Positions 52,712 to 62,473 are shown, counted from the first letter of the stretch. The stretch: 64,000 nucleotides of DNA from Thermoanaerobacterium thermosaccharolyticum DSM 571 (GCF_000145615.1 NC_014410.1:2529501-2593500), one strand, 5' to 3'. Notes: a model not told the origin generated them from the sequence alone. Translations and numbers: made by a program.

Positions 52712-54577
52712 TTATTTAATTAATCTATAAACATCATGTTGCTTACCATTATATACTAACGTAAACTTTCTGTCATTTCTTAGGTACTTATCATAAATTG
52801 AGCCTTTAGCAACTATTGCGTAATCAATTTTATTTTTATCAATGTATTCTTTAAACGATGATTCATTTTTAACATTACCTAGATAGAAAAGGTTATTTGA
52901 AAGCCCTTCACCATATAATGGATAAATATATGCGTGAAGAAAATATGCAATATTTTTGTTTCTCACGCCTTTTAAAAATGACATATCATTCCCATAAAAT
53001 GGGTTTGCCATATAAGTGCTTCTATCAAGAATAGGTGTTTTTCTCAATTCATAAAATGTCTCTCTTGATGATATATTTACTGGCAAATAACCTTTTATAG
53101 AAACTACAAAGCTAAACGTAACTAGCGCAATGATTATCGGCACAACAATTCTCGTAAATTTAACATTTTGTACAATGTAAGATATAGCAACATATCCTAG
53201 TGCAACAATAAATATAACATATCTAGACCACCAGTTTTCTGATGAAACTAAAAATAGTATTCCGGTAGAAATGGCGAAAAAAATATTAACCCATTTTCTA
53301 TCTATTATTGATTTTAAAATAAATATCAAAATGGCAGGCATCGCTATAATGTACCATATCGCCCCAAACCCTCCTATACGAGTATCGTAAGAATATCCCT
53401 TTAAAAAATTGAAATTTTCATACCAAGAAAAATAAATTTGTTTAAAGTACCCCATATTTTTCATCTGAGGCAAAAGATTTGGGTCAAATATGATTTGCTT
53501 AGCTGTGCCAAGACCTTTAAATATCGTTATCCCGTGAAAACTTAGTGTAAATGGATAAATAGGATTTTCGTAAAAATACCATGTCCTGTAGTACCAAAAT
53601 GCACCAAGCGTTATTGAAAACAATATGTATATAGATAGACCGTATGCTAAGTCCTTAAAGCTAACATCATATCTATGTTTGATTAAGACCACAAATAATA
53701 AAGTCAATAGAATAACTGCGTAAATAGGTCCAGAACCTTTCATGCCGCTCATAAATGCAACAGTCAGTGAAAACAAGTATACATACTTTAGGCTAAATTC
53801 CTTATACAAATGTATAAGAAAATTTAATGACAAAATCACCATAACCGAAAATGCAACATCAATATAATCCGTTTTTGATTGTATAAATACAATCGGTGTC
53901 AAGAAAAATAATAACCCTGCACATAATGAGTAATATTTATTAAGTCCAATTTTTCTTCCTATCCCATAAATTCCTATAATACCAATCAGTGCAAATATTA
54001 GTTGCGTTCCATCAACAATAACATCGCTTTTAAAGAATATCATATTCCATAAGAATAATATCTCCGTATTTTTTGGATACCAATTTATCCACTGAGATAT
54101 GTAATCTTGATGAATATTGAATATCATGCCGTGTTTCATCCATTCAACAGGACCTACAAGATGATACATAAGCTCATCTGTGCCATATGGCGGATAAATC
54201 AATGTAATATAAACCACCCATATCACACCGATTATTGTCATAAATGATAATATTATTAGAAGAGGTCCAAATTTGACATCCCTAAAAAAATTTATTATGG
54301 ATTTTAGCTTTATATTAAAAGACCAATCCTTCAAATAGAAGCATGTAGCTATAAATAAAACTGCAACAAAAATAAATAAGTATATGGGATAAAGCATTTT
54401 AAGCAATATTCCTAGAACTATATTTATTAAAAGAATTTCTGTTATTGAAAAAAGAAAAGACGTAAGTATTTCATCAGAAGTATTACTTAATTTAATCCAT
54501 TTCGTCCATTTAACGGATGTCATTATTACCAGCAACGTCGAAACAATGTATAATATAAGACCTAATGTAAAGCTCAT
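52712..54577 (-). CDS. GT-C membrane glycosyltransferase, large
   Basis: The 621-residue protein has about 12-13 helices. The first large outer loop carries IYPPYGTDELMYHLVGPVEW, with an Asp-Glu pair as expected for GT-C enzymes that use polyprenyl-phosphate sugars. A soluble C-terminal part of about 120 residues (SSRETFYELRKTPILDRS..., KNKIDYAIVAKGSIYDKYL) lies outside the membrane. AAGGAGG precedes the ATG. It follows the UbiA-type gene by 13 bp. Acceptor and sugar are not readable; the UbiA partner suggests a pentose donor. Confidence 0.78.
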   Translation of the reverse strand: MSFTLGLILYIVSTLLVIMTSVKWTKWIKLSNTSDEILTSFLFSITEILLINIVLGILLKMLYPIYLFIFVAVLFIATCFYLKDWSFNIKLKSIINFFRDVKFGPLLIILSFMTIIGVIWVVYITLIYPPYGTDELMYHLVGPVEWMKHGMIFNIHQDYISQWINWYPKNTEILFLWNMIFFKSDVIVDGTQLIFALIGIIGIYGIGRKIGLNKYYSLCAGLLFFLTPIVFIQSKTDYIDVAFSVMVILSLNFLIHLYKEFSLKYVYLFSLTVAFMSGMKGSGPIYAVILLTLLFVVLIKHRYDVSFKDLAYGLSIYILFSITLGAFWYYRTWYFYENPIYPFTLSFHGITIFKGLGTAKQIIFDPNLLPQMKNMGYFKQIYFSWYENFNFLKGYSYDTRIGGFGAIWYIIAMPAILIFILKSIIDRKWVNIFFAISTGILFLVSSENWWSRYVIFIVALGYVAISYIVQNVKFTRIVVPIIIALVTFSFVVSIKGYLPVNISSRETFYELRKTPILDRSTYMANPFYGNDMSFLKGVRNKNIAYFLHAYIYPLYGEGLSNNLFYLGNVKNESSFKEYIDKNKIDYAIVAKGSIYDKYLRNDRKFTLVYNGKQHDVYRLIK

Positions 54578-54590
54578 GATATCCTCCTTT

Positions 54591-55484
54591 TTAGATATAC
54601 AATATCAAAATAACAGTAATGCAATATAAAATCCCATTTATAAGAAAAGGTTTGTCCTCAAAAAATGCCAATTCTGGACTGCCTCCAAATGTTTTACTGT
54701 CAACAAGATACTGATATCTGAATATACCATATATCACAAAAAGTATCGTTATCATCATGTAATAACCCTTTTCAGCATAAAAAGTATAAAGGGAATACGC
54801 TATTATGGTTGATGACGTCACTATAGATAACATATTGTCAAGAAGTTTCACACTGTATTCATCAAGAACATTTCTATGGCTTTTTGCATTATTATCAAGG
54901 ACGATAACCTCATTTTTCCTCTTGGTAATTGCAAGAAATAATGACAATAGAAGTGTACATAGCAGCAACCACGGTGAACTTGCAACGCCTATTGCCTCTG
55001 CACCAGCAATTACTCTCAGTACAAATCCTACAGCAATAACCATTACATCGATTATGATAATATTTTTTAGGTAAAAAGTGTATGCAAGATTTATTATGAA
55101 ATAGCTTAAAACAATTATGCCAAAATTTGCATTAATCAGAAATGATAAAATCAATGATGCCAAAGCAAGTATAAAAAACAATATTGCTGCATGTCTCTTT
55201 TTAACAAGCCCTGACGGCAATGGCCTAAATCTCTTTTTAGGATGTTTTCTGTCTTTTTCAAGATCGGCTATGTCATTTATTATATAAACGCTGGATGATA
55301 TTCCGCAAAACAGTATAAATGCAAATAAAGCCTCCTTAAGTGATAAAACGTCAAACATTTTTTTGCTGAAAATCAGAGCCGCTAAAACAAACACGTTTTT
55401 AATCCACTGCTTTGGCCTCATAAGCTTTATTAAACCCTTATATTTGTCTATTGTAGAATACTTTACAGTATGTTCCAATCTCAT
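54591..55484 (-). CDS. UbiA-family prenyltransferase, DPPR-synthase-like
   Basis: The 297-residue membrane protein has about eight to nine helices. The first Asp-rich motif is NDIADLEKD (NDxxDxxxD) after IKLMRPKQWIKNVFV, and the second region includes DVMVIAVGFVLRVIAGA. This pattern (RPKQWIKN, RKHPKKRFRPLPSG) is the decaprenyl-phosphate phosphoribosyltransferase branch (Rv3806c-like) rather than quinone or heme pathways. That enzyme joins phosphoribose from PRPP to polyprenyl phosphate. It sits between a GT-C gene and a PHP phosphoesterase gene. Polyprenyl-phospho-pentose synthesis is thus likely, but the branch call is by eye. Confidence 0.8.
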   Translation of the reverse strand: MRLEHTVKYSTIDKYKGLIKLMRPKQWIKNVFVLAALIFSKKMFDVLSLKEALFAFILFCGISSSVYIINDIADLEKDRKHPKKRFRPLPSGLVKKRHAAILFFILALASLILSFLINANFGIIVLSYFIINLAYTFYLKNIIIIDVMVIAVGFVLRVIAGAEAIGVASSPWLLLCTLLLSLFLAITKRKNEVIVLDNNAKSHRNVLDEYSVKLLDNMLSIVTSSTIIAYSLYTFYAEKGYYMMITILFVIYGIFRYQYLVDSKTFGGSPELAFFEDKPFLINGILYCITVILILYI

Positions 55485-55611
55485 TTCACCCTTCTTTTAA
55501 CTTAATAATTAATAATGCACATATTACTATATATGCAGTGAACATAAGGTTACGGCATTTAATATATAGGCAAAAAATATTTCGGTATTTTCATTATGCT
55601 ATGAATTGAAT

Positions 55612-56289
55612 CTAATTATTAGTCTTAGATCTAAATAATTTATTATAATACTTCTTGCCCTTTGTAAAAAAGTGTACATAAATGCCACTTCTTTTAAAAT
55701 GCAATTTTGCATCTTTCAGACTATTTATGAATTCCTTTGAGTCTTTGAAGTCCTCCAATTCTACATAGGTATGGCCTATCTCAAATAAAGTATGTGCATC
55801 TGTCCCACATATCTTTAGTTTACCGTATTTGTCTGCAAAATCAAGTGCAAGTTTATCATCTTGTGGATATATATTCCGAGCATTAGAAACCTCAACAATG
55901 TCTATCTCATCAATTATTCTGTACAATGCATCTAAGTGTATCTTTGACTTTCTCATCCTGTCAAATGGATGCGGGACACATACAAGTCCTCCCTGATCTT
56001 TTATGCATCTTATCGTTTTATCCATAGGAAGAAGCGGTGGTATCTCTTCACTTAAAAAAAGCCCTATAATTTCACCTTCTTGCGTCTTTATTTCCTCGCA
56101 TTTGATTACTCTGACATCATCGCCAAATAATTTTTCCGCTTCTACTGCACCCTTTAATGTATTATGATCACTTATTGCAACTATATTAATACCCTTCTTC
56201 ATAAGGCTTTTTTTTAAATCTGGAACCTTTGAAAAACCATCATTTGAATAATTTGTGTGAACATGAAATTCCAGCTTCATAATGGACAT
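55612..56289 (-). CDS. PHP-domain phosphoesterase
   Basis: The 225-residue protein has all PHP metal motifs: FHVHTNYSNDG, AISDHNTLKGAVE, the Glu of IKCEEIKTQEGEIIG, CVPHPFDRMRKS and CGTDAHTLFEIG. PHP proteins are trinuclear metal phosphatases acting on small phosphate esters or nucleotides. It lacks a polymerase or HisK context. Placed beside the UbiA-type gene (127 bp) it could remove the 5-phosphate from polyprenyl-phosphoribose phosphate, a step done by other phosphatases in mycobacteria. That is inference. The start at 56289 has AAAGGA five bases away; a second ATG lies nine bases on. Confidence 0.82.
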   Translation of the reverse strand: MSIMKLEFHVHTNYSNDGFSKVPDLKKSLMKKGINIVAISDHNTLKGAVEAEKLFGDDVRVIKCEEIKTQEGEIIGLFLSEEIPPLLPMDKTIRCIKDQGGLVCVPHPFDRMRKSKIHLDALYRIIDEIDIVEVSNARNIYPQDDKLALDFADKYGKLKICGTDAHTLFEIGHTYVELEDFKDSKEFINSLKDAKLHFKRSGIYVHFFTKGKKYYNKLFRSKTNN

Positions 56290-56347
56290 TCAATCCTTTC
56301 ATAAATTGCTGATTCATCCGCATGAATAGTATAGCACTAAGCACATC

Positions 56348-56698
56348 TTACCTGCCTCTTGCAATAAGTACAATTCCAAAGCTTATCAGCAATGTACCTA
56401 TAATCTTTAATAGATTTACATTTTCGCCAAATAAAAGTATACTAAAAAGCATCACTAAGACAAATCCGAGGCTCGTAAATGAATAAGCATAACCTACATC
56501 CACTTTTGTAAGTACATATAGCCATATAATCATACTCCCAATATAGCTCATTATTCCCAATAATACATATACATTGATATATTGTACCAATATATGAAAA
56601 ACGCTACCTGTTATGCTTATATTTTTTACGCCATATTTTAAAAGGATCTGTGCCGATGCGCTTAATATAACGCTTATTATGATCAAAATAGTTACCAT
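56348..56698 (-). CDS. SMR/EamA-like small membrane transporter, probable flippase
   Basis: The ATG at 56698 is preceded by GGAGGG and gives 116 residues with four helices (MVTILIIISVILSASAQILL...). It is a DMT-superfamily protein like the one at 45054, with SYIGSMIIWLYVLTKVDVGY and LGFVLVMLFSILLFGENVN. Next to PHP, UbiA and GT-C genes it is a good candidate to flip polyprenyl-phosphate sugar. A drug-efflux role is possible but the SMR drug-binding Glu in helix 1 is not seen. Confidence 0.75.
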   Translation of the reverse strand: MVTILIIISVILSASAQILLKYGVKNISITGSVFHILVQYINVYVLLGIMSYIGSMIIWLYVLTKVDVGYAYSFTSLGFVLVMLFSILLFGENVNLLKIIGTLLISFGIVLIARGR

Positions 56699-56752
56699 GA
56701 TGCCCTCCATCATATCAATGTTCAACATATATTAATATTATATCATATAATA

Positions 56753-56802
56753 ATAAAAAAAGACTTACATGCATCAATATTGTAAAACAATGCATGTAAG
56801 TC
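56753..56802 (-). terminator. Terminator after GHL10-like gene
   Basis: GACTTACATGCAT (56762-56774) and ATGCATGTAAGTC (56790-56802) form a perfect 13-bp stem with a seven-T tail on the minus strand, eight bases after the stop. Confidence 0.9.
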
Positions 56803-56809
56803 AAAAAAT

Positions 56810-59800
56810 TTATGTCGTACCATTTGTCACTAAAACTACAGACATAGGGATACTCACCTTCTGTCCATTTTTCGTCACTTCTATATCGTATATATTTGAA
56901 ATAGGCGTCAAATTATTTATCTTTTGTGATGTACCTTTATTAGTAATTTTAATCGATATATATCCATTCACATTATCAATATTTAACAAATCTTTTAAGA
57001 TTGTGATCTTCAAATCGTCTGTATTAATAACCAAATTTCTTTGAGCCATCTTTAATTCATTTATGACTGACACAGGTATGATAATCTCTTTTAGACGTGT
57101 ATTCTCATTGCTATTAAAATTAATCACAACATCACTTTCCGCATTTTTTATTACATCTAATGATTTCGCCTCATCTACTCTATATAGTGCAATATTCCCA
57201 TATGCACTAGCAGTGCCGCTTAGATAAATATAATTGTTTTTACTATCATTAGATTTTGTCGTGACACTTATCATATTGCTTGTATCCAATATTCCACCAG
57301 ATGTATCAAATGCTTCTATTTTGTAAGTATAAGATTCTCCAGGTGCGCATGTCATATCTTTATAGCTCGTATTGTTGACCCTTGCTATCTCTTCGCCATT
57401 TCTTTCGACAATATAACCTGCTATATTCGGATTTACAGTACTACCGCTCCAATCTAGCAATACGCCATTGCCATCAAGATTTACTGCTCTTAACCTGCCA
57501 TTTAACGATATGGTTGATTGATTTAGTGAACTTGTATCAATAACAAAATCAAATTTTGTATTTGTCCCAGGTTTAATATTAAGATTATCTTTTATTTTAA
57601 CACTTATATTCGCTTTACCATTTCCATTAATTCTTAAGGCACCACTTGAAACTCCTACTACAGCAGTATTATCTGATGATATATCGTATTGAGACGGGTC
57701 AAGATAAACACTGTCAAGTTTATTATCGCTATATGAAGCTTTCACTTTTATAGGAACAATATTGCTCTTACTTAAATCTACTGTTGGTATTTCCACTTTT
57801 ATATCATCTATTACATGATTCAACTTAAATTCCTCATCTGCTGCAAAGCTGCTGAGAATATTTTTGCATCTCTCTAAATCATTTATCAATTTAGATGCAA
57901 CATTCGCATTAAGACTTTTGTCACTATTTGTCTTATTTATGGCATTATCAATACTGTTTATAACATTTTTTGCATTCCCAAGTGTCATAGAAGATTTTGC
58001 AATATCAACTATGCCACTAATCAAGTTTTTATACGAATATGCTTGATTTTGCGTCATTCCACCGAATTTGACATATATTCCATCAATATCTGCTAAAATA
58101 TCATTAAGTATAGTTATAGTTGAAACAGCCGGATCTTTATCAGGAACCACTGCTGGTGTACTAAAAACACCAGATTTAAGTGCAGTGTCATACCCATTTT
58201 TAAACAATGATTCAAATTCAAAAAGTCCGACGCCACTTGCATTGTTATCCCTTATTGCCTCTATCTGTTTTAAAAGTGTTACATTATCAGTACCAATAAA
58301 TGTACCAATAGCTGGAATAACATTGGAATGACCACTAGCAAAATCCAATGTATTTTTTAAGTCGTTAGCAACAAGAGAAACCGACATATTGTATGACATT
58401 GGATTCAATGTATCAATATAGTTCTTTAGCGTCCAATCCTTTGAATCCTGAAAAATGTCTGATGGAGCGGTGTCATAATTTGGCCATACGTCTGCAGCTA
58501 TTTTAATCTCTGGCTTTATCATTCTTAACTCTGATACAACACTATACACAAATGTATTGACAATATTCATCCTAAAATAATTCCACAGCTGCCACATGTC
58601 ACTATTGACATTAAGATATTTGGGATCTACTCCTGCATATTGTTTAAAAAGATTTCTTGTATAATCATCATATCCGAAATCGTTAGAATAATCATTTGAG
58701 TTTGGAAATCTTATATAGTCAAACTGTATTCCATCTATATCGTATTTCGACGCTATTTCTTTGTATAGTTCAGACAGAAAATCCCTCGCTTCTGGAATCG
58801 CAGGATTAAGATAGTAATATTTTATCCCATATTTATCCAATGTATAGTTATAGCCTTTGCGACTTACCATTAGCCATTCAGGCTTTTCTTTTTTTATAGG
58901 TCCACCATCAGAAACATCAGATGTCCCTATTAAGAAATTTTCTGTCCAAGCATATACAACCATACCTCTTTTATGGGCTTCTTTTATATATGCGTCAAGT
59001 ACATCAAAACCGCCATATATAGGATTCTGACTTGTATATTTACTGTTTGTAGGATATATGGTATATCCAGACCAAAATGTATCAAGATATATAGTATTTA
59101 TGTTTATACTCTTCAACATATCGAGATTTCTCACAACTTCATCAAGATTTTTCTCTTTTGGCCTTATCCAGACAGCTCGACTCTCTACTTTCTCTGATGC
59201 AAACGACATATACATTGCTTTATTGATGTCATCATCAAGTGATTTCAATACATCTTCTGCTTCTTTATATGATCCATTGTTTAAGTAAGTCCTGGCATTA
59301 TTTAACTTTATTTTCGCATTATCTATTATTGTTTGTACATCATCATACGGAATATTTTTAAATTCCTTTTTATCATCGATTAGGTTGTTTTCAACCATAT
59401 TAAGCTTATACTCGGCTTCGTCCACATATGACATAGGCATATGCTTTATTATTACCTCTTTGTTTGTTTTATCTATCGTGACAGTAGAGCCAAGTAATGC
59501 ATATTTCATAAGCCATTCTGCACTTGTGCCATGACCTGATATAACAAAGCCACCATCTGGTATATCAGAATTATTTCCTCCCACAGATACAATTTCCCCA
59601 TTTTTATTTACTGTAACTTCATAACCATAGTCATTAGTTCCTGTTTTTTCACCATATAAGCTATCATACACAATGAGCTGATTAGTTCCTCTCATACCAG
59701 GAGTACCATATCCAGAAGGATTATCATTATATGTCCTAGGATCTATTGCGTCATATTTTATCTTCCATACCACAGTAGTATTAAAATTATCTAAAACAAC

Positions 59801-60259
59801 CTCAACTTTGTCTCCTTCTTTTACTGTATCAAGAAGTTTATTGAACTCAGGATTAGAAATATGTATTGATACAACTAATCCATTGTCAGGTATGCTTGAA
59901 TTGTTTGGAGTAACATAATCAGGTTTTGTGACTTTTTTAACAACGTTATTTACTACTGTTATCTCCATACCCCACTGATTAGTATTTGTCGATTTTCCAT
60001 ACGATGGTGTATAGACTATAACTTCCCCTTCCTGTCTATCCTTATTTACACCATCTATCGGCACTACTATATCATCAACCTTAAAATATTTTTCAGGTAG
60101 ATTATATACATCATTCGCTACAGTATTTGTATTTACTCCTGATGGTGTATTTGAACCAGTCATATCCGTCATAGCTCCAGCAGCAGCAAATATGTGACTA
60201 ATATTAAAACTTAGAAAAAATGCTACAGAAAATATTAGTGATAAAGTTTTTCTTTGCAT
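56810..60259 (-). CDS. Large secreted GHL10-type glycoside hydrolase-like protein
   Basis: The 1149-residue precursor has a signal peptide ending near IFA-A (residue 26). Residues about 50-270 hold two copies of one domain (EVIVYTPSYGKSTNTNQWG and LIVYDSLYGEKTGTNDYGYE). A coiled helical stretch follows (about 275-350), then a GHL10/DUF187-type TIM barrel (about 355-680) with ESRAVWIRP, NTIYLDTFWSGYTIYP, VVYAWTENF and YDIDGIQFDYIRFP, whose acidic residues are likely catalytic. A helical spacer, a beta domain and one fibronectin III domain (about 950-1040) complete it. It should act on extracellular or wall glycans; the substrate is unknown. The ribosome site (AAAGGGGG) is 18 bases before the ATG, an unusual distance. 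Confidence 0.85.
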   Translation of the reverse strand: MQRKTLSLIFSVAFFLSFNISHIFAAAGAMTDMTGSNTPSGVNTNTVANDVYNLPEKYFKVDDIVVPIDGVNKDRQEGEVIVYTPSYGKSTNTNQWGMEITVVNNVVKKVTKPDYVTPNNSSIPDNGLVVSIHISNPEFNKLLDTVKEGDKVEVVLDNFNTTVVWKIKYDAIDPRTYNDNPSGYGTPGMRGTNQLIVYDSLYGEKTGTNDYGYEVTVNKNGEIVSVGGNNSDIPDGGFVISGHGTSAEWLMKYALLGSTVTIDKTNKEVIIKHMPMSYVDEAEYKLNMVENNLIDDKKEFKNIPYDDVQTIIDNAKIKLNNARTYLNNGSYKEAEDVLKSLDDDINKAMYMSFASEKVESRAVWIRPKEKNLDEVVRNLDMLKSININTIYLDTFWSGYTIYPTNSKYTSQNPIYGGFDVLDAYIKEAHKRGMVVYAWTENFLIGTSDVSDGGPIKKEKPEWLMVSRKGYNYTLDKYGIKYYYLNPAIPEARDFLSELYKEIASKYDIDGIQFDYIRFPNSNDYSNDFGYDDYTRNLFKQYAGVDPKYLNVNSDMWQLWNYFRMNIVNTFVYSVVSELRMIKPEIKIAADVWPNYDTAPSDIFQDSKDWTLKNYIDTLNPMSYNMSVSLVANDLKNTLDFASGHSNVIPAIGTFIGTDNVTLLKQIEAIRDNNASGVGLFEFESLFKNGYDTALKSGVFSTPAVVPDKDPAVSTITILNDILADIDGIYVKFGGMTQNQAYSYKNLISGIVDIAKSSMTLGNAKNVINSIDNAINKTNSDKSLNANVASKLINDLERCKNILSSFAADEEFKLNHVIDDIKVEIPTVDLSKSNIVPIKVKASYSDNKLDSVYLDPSQYDISSDNTAVVGVSSGALRINGNGKANISVKIKDNLNIKPGTNTKFDFVIDTSSLNQSTISLNGRLRAVNLDGNGVLLDWSGSTVNPNIAGYIVERNGEEIARVNNTSYKDMTCAPGESYTYKIEAFDTSGGILDTSNMISVTTKSNDSKNNYIYLSGTASAYGNIALYRVDEAKSLDVIKNAESDVVINFNSNENTRLKEIIIPVSVINELKMAQRNLVINTDDLKITILKDLLNIDNVNGYISIKITNKGTSQKINNLTPISNIYDIEVTKNGQKVSIPMSVVLVTNGTT

Positions 60260-60344
60260 AGTTAAATAGTTACTATACCCCCTTTTATTAGTTTAAAATA
60301 CAGTTCGCACTGCAAATTTAAATACAATTTAATCCATATAAGTA

Positions 60345-60385
60345 ATTATATCATAAAATCATACATTTGCATTTATTTTGTCGAA
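60345..60385 (-). promoter_or_regulatory. Spo0A box and -10 before GHL10-like gene
   Basis: TTTTGTCGAAAAAT at 60377-60390 contains a perfect 0A box (TGTCGAA, 60379-60385). On the minus strand a TATAAT (60345-60350) lies 28 bp downstream of it, which places the box around -41 to -47, where Spo0A-activated promoters such as spoIIG carry it. No good -35 is seen, fitting activator dependence. The gene start is 85 bp further on. Confidence 0.5.
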
Positions 60386-60394
60386 AAATAAAAA

Positions 60395-60437
60395 AAGAAA
60401 AAACAAGATTATGAAAATTGATCATTTCCATAATCTT
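60395..60437 (-). terminator. Terminator after adaptor gene
   Basis: AAGATTATG (60405-60413) and CATAATCTT (60429-60437) form a 9-bp stem, and GTTTTTTC follows on the minus strand. It ends the efflux operon. Confidence 0.8.
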
Positions 60438-60460
60438 ATGTAACATGATAAATCAATATC

Positions 60461-61705
60461 TTATTTTATAATTGTTACAGCCGCTTTATCATAAAGTGCA
60501 TTCACATTAGTAACTGCCACTCGTTCTCCTGCTGATAGGCCCTCCAATATAGTTACATATTTTTCATTTTGCAATCCCAAAGTAACAACTCTCTTCCTCG
60601 CAATGCCTTTATTATCTATTGTAAAAACATATGTCTTACCGCTTTCATATCTTAAAGCAGAAACGGGCACCACGATACCTTCATATCCAGTAAGGCTAAG
60701 CATAGCTTTAGCAGTCATACCAGGCTTTAACTCCCCTGGATTCGTTACTGCAATCTCAATCGGAAAGATCTGGCCTGTGGTTGTCGCTACAGGACCTATC
60801 TGAGAAATCACGCCCTGAAATTGCTTATCAGGAAATGCATCTATTACAACTGGAACTTTTTGTCCTACACGCAGAAGTGGAACTATGTCTTCATTTATCG
60901 TTCCTTCAATTTTAAGAGTAGAAGTCTCAGCAATTGTCAAAAGTGGAGTTCCAGCTGTTGCTAACTCTCCTGGCTGTATATTACGATTCGTCACGATTCC
61001 ATCCAATGGAGCATATATATCACTATTTGTCATTTGTACTTGAACAACATTTTTTGCTGCTTCCGCCTGTTGCAATGCAGGTCCTGTATATATTTCATAC
61101 TGTTTCTGAGCATTATTCACTTGCGTCTTAGCTGATTCATACTGGTTTAAAGCCGCATTATATTGATTTTGAGCTTGCTTAAGTTGAGTATCTGCCGCAT
61201 CCAATTGACTCTGCGACGCCGCACCAGCATCGTACAAAGATTTTACTCTGTCATAATTTTTCTGTGCATCGTCCAAACTCACTTTCGCAGAATTAACTTT
61301 TATCTCTGCAGCTTCCACATTCTGTTGAGCTGCTTGAATGCTTACTTTTGCAGCTTCTGCCTGCTTATTTGCCATTGCTATAGATGCATCAGCTTGTTGT
61401 AACTGAGCCTTAAGCTCCTTAGTATCAATCTGAACCAAAAGCTGTCCTGCCTTTACTTTATCACCTACATCTGCATTTACAGCAATAACTTGGCCTGCTA
61501 ATTTACTGGAAACATCAGCATATTTATTAGGCGTTAATGAACCATTTACAACAATAGTGCTGTTAAGCTTCCCACTGGAAGCAGCCATGACTTTTACAGG
61601 TATCTTATCACTAGAGCTTTGCGTTTTTATGCTGCATCCTGACAAGTCAAATGCTAAGCCTGCCATCAAGACAACAGCCAAAAACCTTTTTATATAACCT
61701 TTCAT
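60461..61705 (-). CDS. RND/MacA-type efflux adaptor lipoprotein
   Basis: The 414-residue protein has a lipoprotein signal with lipobox LSGC (about residue 24). It is followed by a split lipoyl domain (VSSKLAGQVIAVNADVGDKV and SDIYAPLDGIVTNRNIQPGE) around a long Ala/Gln-rich coiled-coil hairpin (about 95-225), then beta-barrel and membrane-proximal domains. This is the membrane-fusion architecture of MacA or RND adaptors. In a one-membrane cell it would cap a pump. It is last of three genes after an HlyD adaptor and an MFS pump, and no RND or MacB permease is present; a MacB scrap lies 26 kb away. Confidence 0.88.
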   Translation of the reverse strand: MKGYIKRFLAVVLMAGLAFDLSGCSIKTQSSSDKIPVKVMAASSGKLNSTIVVNGSLTPNKYADVSSKLAGQVIAVNADVGDKVKAGQLLVQIDTKELKAQLQQADASIAMANKQAEAAKVSIQAAQQNVEAAEIKVNSAKVSLDDAQKNYDRVKSLYDAGAASQSQLDAADTQLKQAQNQYNAALNQYESAKTQVNNAQKQYEIYTGPALQQAEAAKNVVQVQMTNSDIYAPLDGIVTNRNIQPGELATAGTPLLTIAETSTLKIEGTINEDIVPLLRVGQKVPVVIDAFPDKQFQGVISQIGPVATTTGQIFPIEIAVTNPGELKPGMTAKAMLSLTGYEGIVVPVSALRYESGKTYVFTIDNKGIARKRVVTLGLQNEKYVTILEGLSAGERVAVTNVNALYDKAAVTIIK

Positions 61706-61741
61706 TTTTTCCCCTCCTCACAAATACAGAAAATTAAACAT

Positions 61742-62452
61742 CTACCTGACATGAAGCTTTACAGTTGCATTCATTCCAGGCATTAGTTTCACATTTTGTC
61801 CATCAGTAAGCACTATTTTTACTGGAATTACTTGTGTCACCTTTATATAATTTTCACCTGAATTTTGACTTGGCAAAAGCGAAAAAACTGAATTCGTCGC
61901 ATACCCAATGCTTGCCACAGTTCCATCAAATGTCTTTCCTGGATATGCGTCAATATTTACATCGACTTTCTCACCTATTTTTACTTTGCGTATTTCAGTC
62001 TCTTTTATATTGGCTTTTATATAAGCATCATCCGTATCCGCAATTACCGCGAGAGATGAACTAGGACTTACAAGCTGACCTACAACAGCATTTGACTCTA
62101 TAACCTCTCCCTTAATTGGGGATTTTATTTCAAGTTTTGATGCCATTACACCAGCAGTAGAACTTAGTGACTGTGGATTTGTTGATGAAGATGTCAACGT
62201 ACTGTCTAAACTTTGCCTACCAATGACTTGACCAGAATCAACAGTATCTCCTTCTTCTACATTCCATTCTACCAAACGACCCGTTATTTCTGGTGTGATT
62301 GTGACCATATCTGCTGTCACCTGTGCATTATCAGTAGCAACATAGTTCAGCGATTCATAATAATAATAGTAAGCAATCAATCCGCCACCTAAAAGAGCTA
62401 ATATTAATACTATTATAACAACGATTGAACGCTTATTCTTTAAAAAGCTCAT
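61742..62452 (-). CDS. Short HlyD-family adaptor protein
   Basis: The 236-residue protein has one N-terminal anchor helix (SIVVIIVLILALLGGGLIAYYYYY) and an outside part with two lipoyl half-motifs, GRLVEWNVEEGDTVDSGQVI and IKSPIKGEVIESNAVVGQL. They are joined by a short Ser/Thr-rich linker, not the long coiled coil of EmrA. A beta-barrel domain follows. Short adaptors of this kind are common in Gram-positive bacteria with DHA2 pumps. AGGAGGG precedes the ATG. The MFS gene ends 21 bp upstream, and the second adaptor starts 36 bp downstream. Confidence 0.87.
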   Translation of the reverse strand: MSFLKNKRSIVVIIVLILALLGGGLIAYYYYYESLNYVATDNAQVTADMVTITPEITGRLVEWNVEEGDTVDSGQVIGRQSLDSTLTSSSTNPQSLSSTAGVMASKLEIKSPIKGEVIESNAVVGQLVSPSSSLAVIADTDDAYIKANIKETEIRKVKIGEKVDVNIDAYPGKTFDGTVASIGYATNSVFSLLPSQNSGENYIKVTQVIPVKIVLTDGQNVKLMPGMNATVKLHVR

Positions 62453-62473
62453 TTTAAACCCTCCTCATCAATT

